A stretch of 64,000 bases of DNA from Halopelagius longus (GCF_900100875.1 NZ_FNKQ01000003.1:62001-126000); one strand, 5' to 3'; positions 24,516 through 33,880 are shown, counted from the first letter of the stretch. Translations and numbers: made by a program. The notes: generated by a model from the sequence alone, not told the origin.

Positions 24516-25748
24516 TTACTGCGGGAGTCTGCCGGCGCGCTGGAGGACGAGGAGCGTTCCGACGACCACCGCGAGGCCGAGCGCGAACGTCGAGAAGATG
24601 GCGTCGTAGGCGAGTCCTCCCGCCGGAAGCGCCGGGAGGAAGGGGACGTGCGACGCCGCGGCGACGACGAACTCGTATGCCGCCTCCCCCTCTCGAAGCG
24701 CGCCGACGACGGACGACCCGCCGGCCTGAATGACCATCATACAGCCGGAGTACACCGCGTACGCCGACGAACGGTTCTCGTCCGGGAGAGTATCGAGCAT
24801 GTACGTATCGAGCGCCGGGAACAGGCTGTGGATGGTGTAGCCGACGAACGCCGTGACGAGGGCAAGCGGAATCAGCCCCGTCGTCCGCGTGAGTATGAGG
24901 ACGCCCGCGACGAACGCGACGAGGATAGAGAGGAGGTACGGCACGCGCGGAAGCCTGTCGGCGAGGCGGCCGGAGACGAAGAACGCCGGGACGCCCGCCG
25001 CGAAGACGACGGTGAGCATGTTCTTCGCCGTCGAACTCTCCAACCCCTTCGTCACCATGTACAGTTCGTAGAAGTTGAACAGCCCCTGCCAGACGAACCC
25101 CGTACAGCCGATGATGGCCACCCCGACGAGGACGACGCGCCACTCCGACCGGGCCGCGCCGAACAGGTCCCTGTCCCGCGCTCCCGCCTCCGGCAGGTCC
25201 GCCCGCTCTGCGGTCCGGTAGAACACGAGGGTGGCGACGAACGCGGCGACGCCGATGCAGACGAACGTGGCGCGCCAGTTCACGAAGACGGCGAGGACCA
25301 GCGTGACGAACGGCGCGGCGAGGACGGCGGCGAGTTGGCTCGACATGCCGTGGATACCCATCGCGCGCCCGACGCGCGCGGGGTAGAGTTCGCTCACCAG
25401 CGGATTCGCCGAGACGAAGTACGCCCCGGAGGCGAGTCCCATCGACAGTGCGCCGACGGCCACCGTGAGTACGGAGTCCGCGAAGGCGGTGAACGTCGCC
25501 GCCGCGGTGAGGACGACGCCGGTTCCGAGGACCACCCTGTGGCGGGGGACCCGCGTGAGGAGCCACCCCGTCGGGATGCGCAGGAGGGCGCTTCCCACCC
25601 ACACGAGGGTGACGATGAGGCCCGCGGTGCCCTCGCCGATGGCGAACACGTCGATGAGTTCCTCTAAGAGCGGTGCGAACACCACCCGCGCCAGATTGAC
25701 CAACAGCACCAAAGAACAGAGCGTTCCGAACAGCCGTCCTCGTGACAC
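24516..25748 (-). CDS. Major facilitator superfamily transporter
   Basis: 410 aa with about 12 hydrophobic segments. Conserved cytoplasmic loop motif A appears as 'WVGSALLRIPTGWLLTRVPRHRVVL' after TM2, and a shorter related loop 'FFVSGRLADRLPRVPYLL' begins the second half, marking the usual duplication. The substrate cannot be predicted. It is transcribed toward gpgS, 66 bp away, and divergently from the zinc-finger microprotein gene. Confidence 0.92.
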   Translation of the reverse strand: MSRGRLFGTLCSLVLLVNLARVVFAPLLEELIDVFAIGEGTAGLIVTLVWVGSALLRIPTGWLLTRVPRHRVVLGTGVVLTAAATFTAFADSVLTVAVGALSMGLASGAYFVSANPLVSELYPARVGRAMGIHGMSSQLAAVLAAPFVTLVLAVFVNWRATFVCIGVAAFVATLVFYRTAERADLPEAGARDRDLFGAARSEWRVVLVGVAIIGCTGFVWQGLFNFYELYMVTKGLESSTAKNMLTVVFAAGVPAFFVSGRLADRLPRVPYLLSILVAFVAGVLILTRTTGLIPLALVTAFVGYTIHSLFPALDTYMLDTLPDENRSSAYAVYSGCMMVIQAGGSSVVGALREGEAAYEFVVAAASHVPFLPALPAGGLAYDAIFSTFALGLAVVVGTLLVLQRAGRLPQ

Positions 25749-25852
25749 GGACGCTCTTCGCTTCAGGACAGTTCAAGTGTTCGGAAACCCCCCGTAGGAG
25801 GCCGCTATCGGTACATCGCCGGACGTATGGGAACGAGTGGCAACGCCGCGGT

Positions 25853-25861
25853 CTTTTTATG
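25853..25861 (+). promoter_or_regulatory. TATA box of the zinc-finger microprotein gene
   Basis: TTTTTATGT centred about 31 bp upstream of the ATG at 25888. It decides against an earlier in-frame ATG at 25837, which would lie upstream of the promoter. Confidence 0.6.
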
Positions 25862-25887
25862 TACCGCTTACAAACGCGGAGACGGAT

Positions 25888-26058
25888 ATGAAATCGACGC
25901 GGAAGGGGCTCCGGGCAGGGGAGTTGGATAAAGACACGTACGGACGGCTCACGTGCGGTGAGTGCGGGGAATCGCTGAAGAAGCAGAACGACCCGGACGA
26001 GGTGTTCTCGGTTCGCATCTGTCCCGAGTGCGGAAGCGAGTGGAAAGAACTGCGGTAG
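25888..26058 (+). CDS. HVO_0758-family zinc-finger microprotein (56 aa)
   Basis: 56 aa. 'MKSTRKGLRAGELDKDTYGRL' leads to two CPxCG-like knuckles, 'CGECGESL' (C23, C26) and 'CPECGSEWKELR' (C45, C48), a single-zinc rubredoxin-like fold. I recall this as the HVO_0758-type family of haloarchaeal zinc-finger microproteins. The start is set by the TATA box. Its stop codon directly abuts the stop of the convergent aldo/keto reductase gene, with no intergenic base, so the two transcripts must overlap at their 3' ends. Confidence 0.85.
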   Translation: MKSTRKGLRAGELDKDTYGRLTCGECGESLKKQNDPDEVFSVRICPECGSEWKELR

Positions 26059-27153
26059 TCACTCGAAGACGGCGTCGAACGCCCGCGCGCCCATCGGGTC
26101 GAACGTCCCGGCGGCGACGTTCTCGGCCACGTGGTCGGCCGACCCGGTGCCGACGAGGGCGGTTTTGACGCCCGGCGCGCTTCGAGCGAAGTTGACCGCC
26201 CGTTGGGCCGCCGTGTCGCCGGCCAGTTCCGCGTCCACGGCGGCCGGAATCCCTCCCGCTAACTCTCCTTGACCCAGCGTCGCACTCGTCACCACGTCGA
26301 GGTCGGCCTCGTGGGCGTACCAGAGCGCGCTCACGTCTCTGTCCTCCGTCGGGTGGCGGTGCGCCTCGACGGTGAACGCGTCGGCCATCGTGACGTTGAA
26401 CGGTAACTGAATCGCCGCCAACCCGCACTCTTCGACGCCCGCCGAGGCGGCGGCCGACTCCGCCCGCGAGACGACTTCCGGCAGCGAGAGGTACTGGTCG
26501 TGGCCCCGCGGGACGCGGAAGGCGTTCCACGTGGCGACGCCGTACGCGCCGACGTCGCCGTCGTCGCGCCGCCGTTCGAGCATCTCGAAGGCCGCCTCCA
26601 ACTGGTCGTACACGTCCGCTCGGCTCCGTTCGGTCAACTGCGTCTCGGGGTTGTGGACGTAGTAGAGGTCCACGCCGTCGAGTTCGAGGTTCGAGAGCGA
26701 CCGGTCGAGACACGACGAGAGGAAGTCGGGCGCGATGGCGTGGCTTCCGCGCGCGAGTTCGGAAGCGTCCACCAGACCGGCGCTGACGAACTCGTCGCGG
26801 ACGTACGCGCCGGGGTCGGCCGGCCTCTCGCCGTCGAACGGGACGAACCCGCCCTTGGTGGCGACGACGACTTCCTCCCTGTCGGCGTCGGCGTCGCGGA
26901 TGGCCTCGCCGACGACGCGTTCGCTCCGCTGACAGCGGTAGTTTATCGCCGTATCGACGAGGTTGACGCCCGCATCGAGGGCCGCCGTCACCGCCGCGCG
27001 GTACCGGTCGTCCGCCTCGTCCGTCGGGTCGCCGAGGTAGGTACCGACGCCGATGCTGGAGGCGACGCCCGGGCCGAAGCGACGGAAGTACGTCCGCCCG
27101 AACGCGTCGCCGAACCGGTCCCGGTACCCCCACGTCCCCTGTTTCGTCGCCAT
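26059..27153 (-). CDS. Aldo/keto reductase
   Basis: 364 aa. The active-site tetrad of the AKR fold can be placed: Asp and Tyr in 'LVDTAINYR', Lys in 'VVVATKGGF', His in 'YYVHNPETQL'. The C-terminal cofactor motif 'NFARSAPGVKTALVGTGSADHVAEN' fits NADPH binding. It is longer than most members (about 320), with an inserted acidic loop after the Lys strand. Physiological substrate unknown. A TATA-like GTTTACCC on the minus strand at about 27175-27182 supports a leaderless ATG at 27153. Confidence 0.9.
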   Translation of the reverse strand: MATKQGTWGYRDRFGDAFGRTYFRRFGPGVASSIGVGTYLGDPTDEADDRYRAAVTAALDAGVNLVDTAINYRCQRSERVVGEAIRDADADREEVVVATKGGFVPFDGERPADPGAYVRDEFVSAGLVDASELARGSHAIAPDFLSSCLDRSLSNLELDGVDLYYVHNPETQLTERSRADVYDQLEAAFEMLERRRDDGDVGAYGVATWNAFRVPRGHDQYLSLPEVVSRAESAAASAGVEECGLAAIQLPFNVTMADAFTVEAHRHPTEDRDVSALWYAHEADLDVVTSATLGQGELAGGIPAAVDAELAGDTAAQRAVNFARSAPGVKTALVGTGSADHVAENVAAGTFDPMGARAFDAVFE

Positions 27154-27217
27154 GGTGTCGGCTACGTGACGTGCGGGTAAACGCTCTGCGACTCCGCACT
27201 CGACTCCGTCGGAGCGC

Positions 27218-28411
27218 TCAGATGTCGCCCGACAGCGCGTCGAACAGTCGCTCGACCAGCATCGACCGGTCGAGGTCGGACCCGCCGTCGGTCTGGATGG
27301 TGCCGCCGCGTTGCGGAATCTGGCCGCCGCCCATGCGGGCGTGCCCGCCCGCCGAGGACCCCGGCACGTCGTCGAGTGCGTGTTCGAGCATCCGACCCAT
27401 GTGCACCCGGTCGTCGCGGGACCGACCGGAGAGGTAGACGGTGCCGTCGCGTTCGCCGCAGACGACGACGGCCGTCACGCCCTCCAGTTGGATGAGTTCG
27501 TCCGCCGCCTGCGGGATGGCGTCGACGTTCGAGAGCGTCCCGATGTCGCTGACGGCGAACGGTCCGCGCACGTCGCGTCCGGCGATGGCGCGGGCCTTCA
27601 GTTCCAACACCTCCGTGGAGACTTCGGGGTTTGCGATGCGGTTGAGTGCGTCCTCGTCGACGCCGGGGTAGAGGTAGCCCGCCGCCTCGAAGTCCCCCTC
27701 AGAACACCCCGAGGTGAGGCGCTTCGTGTCGGTGAGGATGCCGTACAGCATCCCGGTGGCGACGTTCGAGGGGATGGTGTACTCGGCGCCGACTTCGCTC
27801 GCGTGGCGGTCCGGCGGGACCGGTTTCGCCCCGATGTCGCGGAAGTACTCCGCGACGATGCTGGAACAGGCGCCGTAGTCGGTCCGAACGTCGGTGAAGT
27901 GTTCGCCCGTCCCCTCGCCGGGGTGGTGGTCGATGACCGCGAAGGGGAGGACGCCGTCGGCCCCGGCGAACCCGCGCGGGCGGTTGTGGTCGACGAGGAT
28001 CACCGCCTCGGCGGCGAGGTCGGTGACGTGGTCTATCGGCTCTAAATCGAGGTCCAACACCGTCTCGAACGCGCGGTTCTCCTGGTGGCGTATCTGCCCG
28101 GTGTACTGGATGCACACCTCGGTGTCGACCTGTTCTGCGAGGCAGGCGGTCCCGATGGCCGTCGCCATCGCGTCCGGGTCGGGGTTGGGGTGCATGAGGA
28201 CGACCACCTCGTCTAACCCCGACAGTTTCTCCAAGAAGTTCGTCCCCATCGGCCGCTTGAACCAGAGGATGGCGTACAGGCCGCCGACGAGAGCGAACGC
28301 TCCCACGAGGAGGGCCGCGACTAACCCCGGATGCGACCCGAACACCGATTGTATCCCATCGAGCACCCGCCCCGTCTCCTGAATGGGTGCTGACACCGCC
28401 GTCACGCCCAT
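27218..28411 (-). CDS. Membrane-anchored DHH/DHHA1-family phosphoesterase
   Basis: 397 aa. One N-terminal membrane helix (about 24-48, 'LVAALLVGAFALVGGLYAIL') is followed by a DHH domain: 'MHPNPDPDAMATAIG', 'ILVDHNRPRGFAG', 'FAVIDHHPGEGTGEHF'. A DHHA1-like end follows, 'VHMGRMLEHALDDVPGSSAGGHARMGGGQI', with the GGGH-like substrate loop. Architecture recalls GdpP-like c-di-AMP phosphodiesterases or NrnA-type oligoribonucleases tethered to the membrane. Haloferax makes c-di-AMP (recall), so a c-di-AMP role is a fair hypothesis. ATG at 28411 is preferred over the upstream in-frame GTG at 28432. Confidence 0.88.
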   Translation of the reverse strand: MGVTAVSAPIQETGRVLDGIQSVFGSHPGLVAALLVGAFALVGGLYAILWFKRPMGTNFLEKLSGLDEVVVLMHPNPDPDAMATAIGTACLAEQVDTEVCIQYTGQIRHQENRAFETVLDLDLEPIDHVTDLAAEAVILVDHNRPRGFAGADGVLPFAVIDHHPGEGTGEHFTDVRTDYGACSSIVAEYFRDIGAKPVPPDRHASEVGAEYTIPSNVATGMLYGILTDTKRLTSGCSEGDFEAAGYLYPGVDEDALNRIANPEVSTEVLELKARAIAGRDVRGPFAVSDIGTLSNVDAIPQAADELIQLEGVTAVVVCGERDGTVYLSGRSRDDRVHMGRMLEHALDDVPGSSAGGHARMGGGQIPQRGGTIQTDGGSDLDRSMLVERLFDALSGDI

Positions 28412-28497
28412 ACGTCCTATCTCAGAGTCCACGGTGAAGAATATTCCCTCGTTTCGACGACGTTCGCCCGGCGGACACCGAGACGGACGCGCGACCG

Positions 28498-29400
28498 TTA
28501 CGCACCGGTCTCCGTCCGGTAGCGGTCGACGGCCTCGCGGTACCCCGTCCGGTAGGTCGGGTACCGGAACTCGTAGCCGAGCGACCGGAGTTTCTCGTTC
28601 GAACACCGCTTGCTCGTCCGGATGCGCCGTTTCGCCGCCTCCGAGAGGTCACCCTCCGCGAGGCGTTCCTCCTTCGTCCGCTTCGGCGGGCGGGAGACGC
28701 CGCACTCGTCGGCCAACCAGTCCGCGAACGCCCACTTCTCGGCCGGTTCGTCGTCGGCGACGAGGACCACCTCGCCGCGGGCCAGACCATCCGAGAGCAG
28801 GAACGCTATCGCCCCGGCGGCGTCGTCGCGGTGGACCATGTTGAGGTAGCCCTCGGTGACCGGACCGTCCAGGTACCGTTCGAGGCGGTAGCGGTCGGGG
28901 CCGTACAGTCCGGCGAACCGGGCGACGGTGCCGTCGATGCCGGCCTCGGCCGCCGCCTCGCGGGCGACGCGTTCGGCCTCCGCGAGCACCGCCGTCTTCT
29001 CCGTCGTCGGGTCGACGGGCGTCTCCTCGTCGACCCAGTCGCCGTCGTGGTCGCCGTAGACGCCGGTCGAGGAGGTGTAGACGAGTCGGTCCGGCGGCGA
29101 CTCCCGGGAGCCGTACTCGGCGATGGCGTTCTCCAACCCCTCGACGAAGACGCGCCGGGCGGCGTCCGCGCCGCGCCCGCCCGAACTCGCCGCGAAGACC
29201 ACCCACTCGGCGTCCGGCAGGTCGCGGAGGCTATCGGGGTCGGTCACGTCGGCGCGGCGGGCGTCGAGGCCGGCGTCTTCGACGGCCGAGAGGCCCGAGT
29301 CCGAGCGTCGGACGCCCGTCACCTCGTGGCCGTCGGCCGCCAACTGCCGACCGAGTTCCAGTCCGACGTAGCCGCACCCGAGGACGACGACGCGGGCCAT
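28498..29400 (-). CDS. NAD-dependent epimerase/SDR-like protein
   Basis: 300 aa. The Rossmann start 'VVVLGCGYVGLELGRQLAADG' and 'GVRRSDSGLSAVEDAG' bind the dinucleotide. 'RLVYTSSTGVYGDHDGDWVDE' supplies the Ser/Thr and Tyr region, though the following Lys of Y-x-x-x-K is not evident, as in atypical extended SDRs such as YeeZ. The substrate is unknown. The ATG directly follows the stop of the DUF5791-type gene (no spacer), so the two form an operon. Confidence 0.85.
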   Translation of the reverse strand: MARVVVLGCGYVGLELGRQLAADGHEVTGVRRSDSGLSAVEDAGLDARRADVTDPDSLRDLPDAEWVVFAASSGGRGADAARRVFVEGLENAIAEYGSRESPPDRLVYTSSTGVYGDHDGDWVDEETPVDPTTEKTAVLAEAERVAREAAAEAGIDGTVARFAGLYGPDRYRLERYLDGPVTEGYLNMVHRDDAAGAIAFLLSDGLARGEVVLVADDEPAEKWAFADWLADECGVSRPPKRTKEERLAEGDLSEAAKRRIRTSKRCSNEKLRSLGYEFRYPTYRTGYREAVDRYRTETGA

Positions 29401-29832
29401 CTATCGGTCGTTGCGCTCCTCGATGTAGCGTTGGATGGCCGCCAGTTCGTGGAGGGTCATCGCCGACCGGCCCTCGATGGCCTGCTGAATCTCCTGTCCG
29501 GAGAGGTCGAGGTCAACGTTCGAGGCGATGGTGTCCACGTCGAGGACGCCGGTCGTCATCCCCAAGAGGAGGTGGTCCCGGACTTCGAGGACGATGGTCT
29601 CGGCGTCCGGCGCGTCGCCGTCGAGTGCGGCGAGTTCGGCGGCGTCTTCGAGGCGAAGTTCCGGCGCGGGGCCGTCAGCGACGGCGGCGACGTCGGACTC
29701 GTCGACGCCGGTGCGTTCTGCCGCCGTCTCGACGCCGACGCGTTCGACGGCGCGCCGTATCTGCGCCTCGTAGGCTTCCCGCAACTCCTCTGTCGAGAGC
29801 GACGCCGGGTCGTCCGCCGCGTCGTAGAGCAT
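29401..29832 (-). CDS. DUF5791-type haloarchaeal protein
   Basis: 143 aa, acidic and helical. It opens 'MLYDAADDPASLSTEELREAYEAQIRRAVERVG', followed by 'TAAERTGVDESDVAAVADG', which looks like a helix-turn-helix, and ends 'AMTLHELAAIQRYIEERN'. I recall this as the haloarchaeal DUF5791 family, unverified. The HTH-like pair suggests nucleic-acid or protein binding. First gene of a two-gene unit with the epimerase-like protein, which starts at the base after its stop. A weak TATA-like box is at about 29853-29862. Confidence 0.7.
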   Translation of the reverse strand: MLYDAADDPASLSTEELREAYEAQIRRAVERVGVETAAERTGVDESDVAAVADGPAPELRLEDAAELAALDGDAPDAETIVLEVRDHLLLGMTTGVLDVDTIASNVDLDLSGQEIQQAIEGRSAMTLHELAAIQRYIEERNDR

Positions 29833-29912
29833 ACCACCGAATCGCCGCCGCGCACTCAAAACCGTTGTCCTGTCGGCGTCCGCCTGCACCGGGTCCGCGC
29901 GCGTTTCGACCG

Positions 29913-32900
29913 TCACTCCCGCGGGCACCGCCCGGTCGGCGTCTCGCATCCGGGGCCGGGTTCCGTACCGTCCCACGCGGGCGATTTCTCGACCGCGTCG
30001 CCGTCTTTGTCGCCGACGCCGAGTCTCCCCGGCGGGACGACGACGGGAACGACCGTTCGCACGTCGAACCCGACGCGTTCGCTCCGGCCGAGCGTCTCCT
30101 TGACGCCGTCGCCGTCCACGTCGAGGGCGACGACGCTCCCGTCTCGGACGTACGTGACCGGCGTCTCGCCGCCGCGGTCCGCGGATACGGCGAAGCGAGC
30201 GTACTCGCCGCGGGCCTCCACGACCCAGAGGTTCGTCGTCGCAACCCACGGGTTCAGCGTCGGCGAGAGGGGGAGGCCGGCGGGCGTGCCGCCGAGGGAG
30301 GCGTACTTCTGGGCGGCGCGTTCGGTCCCGCGCCCCGCCGCATCCGTCAGGAGTTTCGTCCCGACTTTGCGCGTCCGCGACACCGTCCGGTTGGTGGCGC
30401 GTTGCGGCACGCGAACGGCGGACTCCGTCGCCGCGGCGGCGACATCGACGCGAAGCGCCGTCTCCAGCCGGTCGCGGGCCGTCGCGTCAGTCGGTTCGAC
30501 TTCGGCGGCGACGGCCGCCGCGAACGACCCGTTCGTCGCCGCGACGGCGCGTCGCCCGGTCCCCTCCCACCGATCAAAGGCGGCGTTGACCGCCCTGCGA
30601 CGGTCGTCCTTCGGGAGGTCGGTCTCCGCGCCCAACGTCTCGACGGCCCGCGAGCGAACGGCGCGGAGCGAGTCCTCCGTCTTCCGTCGGAGCGTGTCGC
30701 GGCGACCCGCCAGCGTCTCGTCGTCGGTGGTCGCGAGCGTCCGGTTCGCGGCGGTGAGCGCCTTCCCCGCCGTCCGGAGCGACACCGACTCGCCGGACCC
30801 GAAGAGGGCGTTGACGACCGCGTCGGAGGCGTCCCCGTACGGGAGCGTGAACACGTTGGTGTTGCGCGCCGCGAGGGGGTAGTACCGCGTTTCGTCGCCG
30901 ACGCCGTCCACTCGGTCGCCGGAGACGGGCTTCACGGAGAGGTACGCCGGGTCGCCGTCGGGAACGAACGCCGCCGACCCGCCGAGCGTCGAGTCGTTCC
31001 CGTACTCGTGGCGGGCGGGCGTCCGAACCGTGCGGTTGGCCGCGATGCGGTTCGCCCGTTCGGCGTCGACACCGCGGTCGACGAGGGCCTCCTCGATGCC
31101 CTCGTTTCGGGCCGCGGTCCGATTCGCTCGCTCGTCGAGGGCCGCGAGGAGTCGGTTCAGGTAGGCCGCCCGCGCCGCGACGCGGACGCGGTCCGCCGCC
31201 CCATCGTAGGAGTCGGGGGCGGCCACCAGCGACGCGCGGCGCTCTCGGATGACACTCGCCAACCGGGCCGCGGGGTTGACGCGGCCGGTCGCGACCGCCC
31301 GCGCGGGCGGTTCGACGGCGACGTTCCGAACTCGCTCGCGGAGAGACGCCACGTCGTCGTACACCCACGCGCGGAGTTCGTCAGGGCGTCGGCCGTCGAC
31401 GGTCGTGACGACCGGTTCCTCGCCGCCGACCGCCCGGCGGGCGACGGCGTCCGCGCCGCCGCGTTCGGCGAAGGCGTCGCCGACGGCGTCGGGTACCTGT
31501 CGAAGGTTCGGCCCGTCGACTGCGCCGCCGCGTTCGAAGAGCGGGTCGACCGGTCGCTCCGGCCCCGGAACCGATGCGAGCGAGCCGGTGACGGCCATCT
31601 CGACTCGGTAGGCGTCGGTCCACGTCGCATCCGTACTTCGGGACGAGCGGTTCGCGTGTCGCCACGTCCGTTCGACGCGGTGCTCGACCACGACGCGCCG
31701 GACGGCGGTGTCGAAGACGCGTTCGCCCGAATCGGTCCGCGGCCGAGTCGCCGTCCCACCGGCCGATTCAACGCGCGTCTCGCGGGACGTCTCCTGTCCG
31801 GTCATCGCCCACCCCTCTCCGGGGGCGTCCGGCGCGGGACGGGATCCGTCTCGGACCGTCGTCGCGTCCGACTGGACCGTCACCCGCACTCGGTAGCCGT
31901 CGCGGCGAATCGTCTCGAACCCCGCGCGTTCCCCGTCGCCGCGGAGGAACTTGACGAACGCCTCGTCGGCCGTGCGGCCCACGTCGACGCGGAGCGTCTC
32001 GTCCGTCGAGGGCGGCGCGGCGGTCGGTATCGTGGCGTTCTCCGATTCTGGGGGCGCCGCGGCGTCGGTCACGCCGTCGGCGATGAACGCCGCCCCGTCG
32101 CTCCCCGCGACGGGCGTGAGAACGTCCGTGAGTCCGGTTCGGGCGGTCGCCCGCCGAACGCCGCGGCGGGCGTCGGGGTCGCTCCGGCCGAACGCGGCGC
32201 GTTGGGCGGTCAGGAGGCCGGCGTTCGTCGAGAGTTCGACGTGCCGGTTCGCGAGGACGTTCTGAATCGGCGCGCCGGCGTACTGGGCGGCCCCTCGCAC
32301 CTGCACGACGCCGAGGAGTCCCGCCGTCGTCCGGCGGGCGAGTCCCGGGGATTCGAGCGGATTTGCGTCGAGTCGACGCTGGTAATCGACGGTTCGGTCG
32401 TGGAGTCCGAGGACGGGGACGGCTACGGTGAGCGTCCGGGTGACCGACTCCTCGGCGACCATCCGTCCGTCGCGTCGGGCCGTCAGCGAGACGTTCCTGA
32501 CTGTGACGCGAAGTGCGGTTCCGTTGGCCGTCTTGGCGACGGAGACTCGACGTATCGCCTCGCGGACCGACGACTCGTTTTTCGGGGTCGCCGGACAGCG
32601 TCCGGCGGCCCGACAAGCGCTGCTCGTCGGCGTCGGCAACGAGGCGTTCGCAACCACGTCGCCGCGTTCGTGTTCGACCGAGCGAAGCGACTCCGCCGCG
32701 GCGAGCGAAATGCGGAGACGGAGATACCGACGGAACGTCCGATTTTCCCCCAGCACTTCGCCGACGGCGGTGGTCGAGTTGTCGGTCACGGGGTCGCGCG
32801 CGGCGGCGAGTGCGGCGTCGTGGGCGGCGGTTCGGAGCGCCGTCGTCGTCTCGGCGTCGATTCGGTCCATCGACTCGTCGACGGTCCGGTCGGCGGCGCT

Positions 32901-33008
32901 GGGTCCCCCCGTCGCGAGCGACGCGCCGTACGTCGAACTCGTCACGAGGAGGAGGACGCCGACGAGGGCGAACGGGACGCGCCCGCGGTTGTCGTCCGCG
33001 AGGCGCAT
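29913..33008 (-). CDS. Large pilus-cluster surface protein (DUF7286 type)
   Basis: 1031 aa, last gene of the pilus cluster. One N-terminal hydrophobic helix (about residues 11-31, 'PFALVGVLLLVTSSTYGASL') after 'ADDNRGRV' suggests a pseudopilin-like or signal-anchor start. The rest is a long, mainly hydrophilic exoplasmic region rich in Asn-x-Thr/Ser sequons (for example 'NRTF', 'NGT', 'NVSL', 'NRTVS'), consistent with a heavily N-glycosylated surface protein. I recall this as DUF7286. It overlaps the preceding gene by one base (TGATG). It may be a tip or adhesin-like subunit; that is inference from size, topology and context. Confidence 0.8.
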   Translation of the reverse strand: MRLADDNRGRVPFALVGVLLLVTSSTYGASLATGGPSAADRTVDESMDRIDAETTTALRTAAHDAALAAARDPVTDNSTTAVGEVLGENRTFRRYLRLRISLAAAESLRSVEHERGDVVANASLPTPTSSACRAAGRCPATPKNESSVREAIRRVSVAKTANGTALRVTVRNVSLTARRDGRMVAEESVTRTLTVAVPVLGLHDRTVDYQRRLDANPLESPGLARRTTAGLLGVVQVRGAAQYAGAPIQNVLANRHVELSTNAGLLTAQRAAFGRSDPDARRGVRRATARTGLTDVLTPVAGSDGAAFIADGVTDAAAPPESENATIPTAAPPSTDETLRVDVGRTADEAFVKFLRGDGERAGFETIRRDGYRVRVTVQSDATTVRDGSRPAPDAPGEGWAMTGQETSRETRVESAGGTATRPRTDSGERVFDTAVRRVVVEHRVERTWRHANRSSRSTDATWTDAYRVEMAVTGSLASVPGPERPVDPLFERGGAVDGPNLRQVPDAVGDAFAERGGADAVARRAVGGEEPVVTTVDGRRPDELRAWVYDDVASLRERVRNVAVEPPARAVATGRVNPAARLASVIRERRASLVAAPDSYDGAADRVRVAARAAYLNRLLAALDERANRTAARNEGIEEALVDRGVDAERANRIAANRTVRTPARHEYGNDSTLGGSAAFVPDGDPAYLSVKPVSGDRVDGVGDETRYYPLAARNTNVFTLPYGDASDAVVNALFGSGESVSLRTAGKALTAANRTLATTDDETLAGRRDTLRRKTEDSLRAVRSRAVETLGAETDLPKDDRRRAVNAAFDRWEGTGRRAVAATNGSFAAAVAAEVEPTDATARDRLETALRVDVAAAATESAVRVPQRATNRTVSRTRKVGTKLLTDAAGRGTERAAQKYASLGGTPAGLPLSPTLNPWVATTNLWVVEARGEYARFAVSADRGGETPVTYVRDGSVVALDVDGDGVKETLGRSERVGFDVRTVVPVVVPPGRLGVGDKDGDAVEKSPAWDGTEPGPGCETPTGRCPRE

Positions 33009-33880
33009 CAGGCGGCCCTCCCGTCGGACTCCCACGTCCGAACGACGACCCGGACCCGGTGGACTTCGACCGCCTCCGCCGCCGCCTCCGGCGACTCGAA
33101 CCGGTCGCGCAGGTCCGCCTCCACCGCGGGCGCGAGGGCGTCGGCGAGGCGGCGGTTCAGCGCCGTCGTGTTCTCCGCGCGGAGGTCCCGTTCGACGGGG
33201 ACGCCGAGTTCGTGTCCGAGGCGGCCGTATCGGTGCCACATCAGCGCCGAGACGGGGTAGTCGCCCCGAAGCGCGAGCGACGCGGCTTCGGGCGGGACGA
33301 GCGCTTCGACGGTTCGCTCGGCGACGGCCGACGCGAGCGTCCCGAAGTCGTCCGCCGCCGACGAGGGTACCGGTTCGACGCCGCTCGGTACCGACAGCGT
33401 CGCGGCGTGGACCGTCGCCGCCGACGGCGGTTTCGCCCCGACGCCGACCCGTCCGCCGACGGTCGAACCTGGGTAGGGACGCCACACCGCGTCGACGCGG
33501 AGCGAGGACGCCTCGAACGCGCCGGTGACCGCCCCGCGAACGGCCCGCGGGAAGTCGTCCCGCGCGCCCGTCAGCGAGTCGTTTCCGAACCCGGCGGTGG
33601 CGACGGCGGCGCGCGCGAGGAGGCCCGCGAGCGTCCCGTGCGTCGTTCGGCGGAACTCCGACCCGTTCTCGCGGGGGAACGCGGCGGGGGTGCCCCGCAC
33701 CGGGCCGGTTCCCGGCCGAAGCGAATACTCCACCGTCGCGGTACTCGTCGCGAGCGTCTCCGCGGCGGCGTCCGTGCGCGTCGAATCTCCCGTTTCGACG
33801 GGGTCGGAGACGGCGGTGACGCCGAAGACGGCCGCGCCGACGAGGAGGAGACAGACCGCGGCGTCGACGGCGGCGTTCAT
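33008..33880 (-). CDS. Pilus-cluster single-TM protein (DUF7284 type)
   Basis: 290 aa. The start at 33880 gives 'MNAAVDAAVCLLLVGAAVFGVTAV', a very short N-terminus followed immediately by one hydrophobic helix, then an exoplasmic domain ('LATSTATVEYSLRPG', 'TTHGTLAGLLARAAVAT', 'ALMWHRYGRLGHELGVPVERDLRAENTTALNRRL'). A longer frame upstream is just overlap with the neighbour. It overlaps the previous gene by 4 bp (ATGA) and the next by 1 bp. Pilin-like topology. Family name DUF7284 is recalled, not checked. Confidence 0.75.
   Translation of the reverse strand: MNAAVDAAVCLLLVGAAVFGVTAVSDPVETGDSTRTDAAAETLATSTATVEYSLRPGTGPVRGTPAAFPRENGSEFRRTTHGTLAGLLARAAVATAGFGNDSLTGARDDFPRAVRGAVTGAFEASSLRVDAVWRPYPGSTVGGRVGVGAKPPSAATVHAATLSVPSGVEPVPSSAADDFGTLASAVAERTVEALVPPEAASLALRGDYPVSALMWHRYGRLGHELGVPVERDLRAENTTALNRRLADALAPAVEADLRDRFESPEAAAEAVEVHRVRVVVRTWESDGRAA

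Noticed and set aside
22810-25776. A 988-codon minus-strand reading spanning gpgS and the MFS gene
   Set aside because: Only its last 181 codons (from GTG at 23355) look like protein; the rest is an out-of-frame shadow of gpgS and the transporter.
25837-25890. Earlier ATG at 25837 for the zinc-finger microprotein
   Set aside because: It lies upstream of the TATA box, and the family starts at the later ATG.
29625-33260. Very long open frame on the plus strand opposite the DUF7286-type gene
   Set aside because: High-GC codon bias opens the opposite frame. The translated protein is Arg/Gly-rich with no domain, whereas the minus strand gives a signal-anchor, sequons and tight operon spacing.
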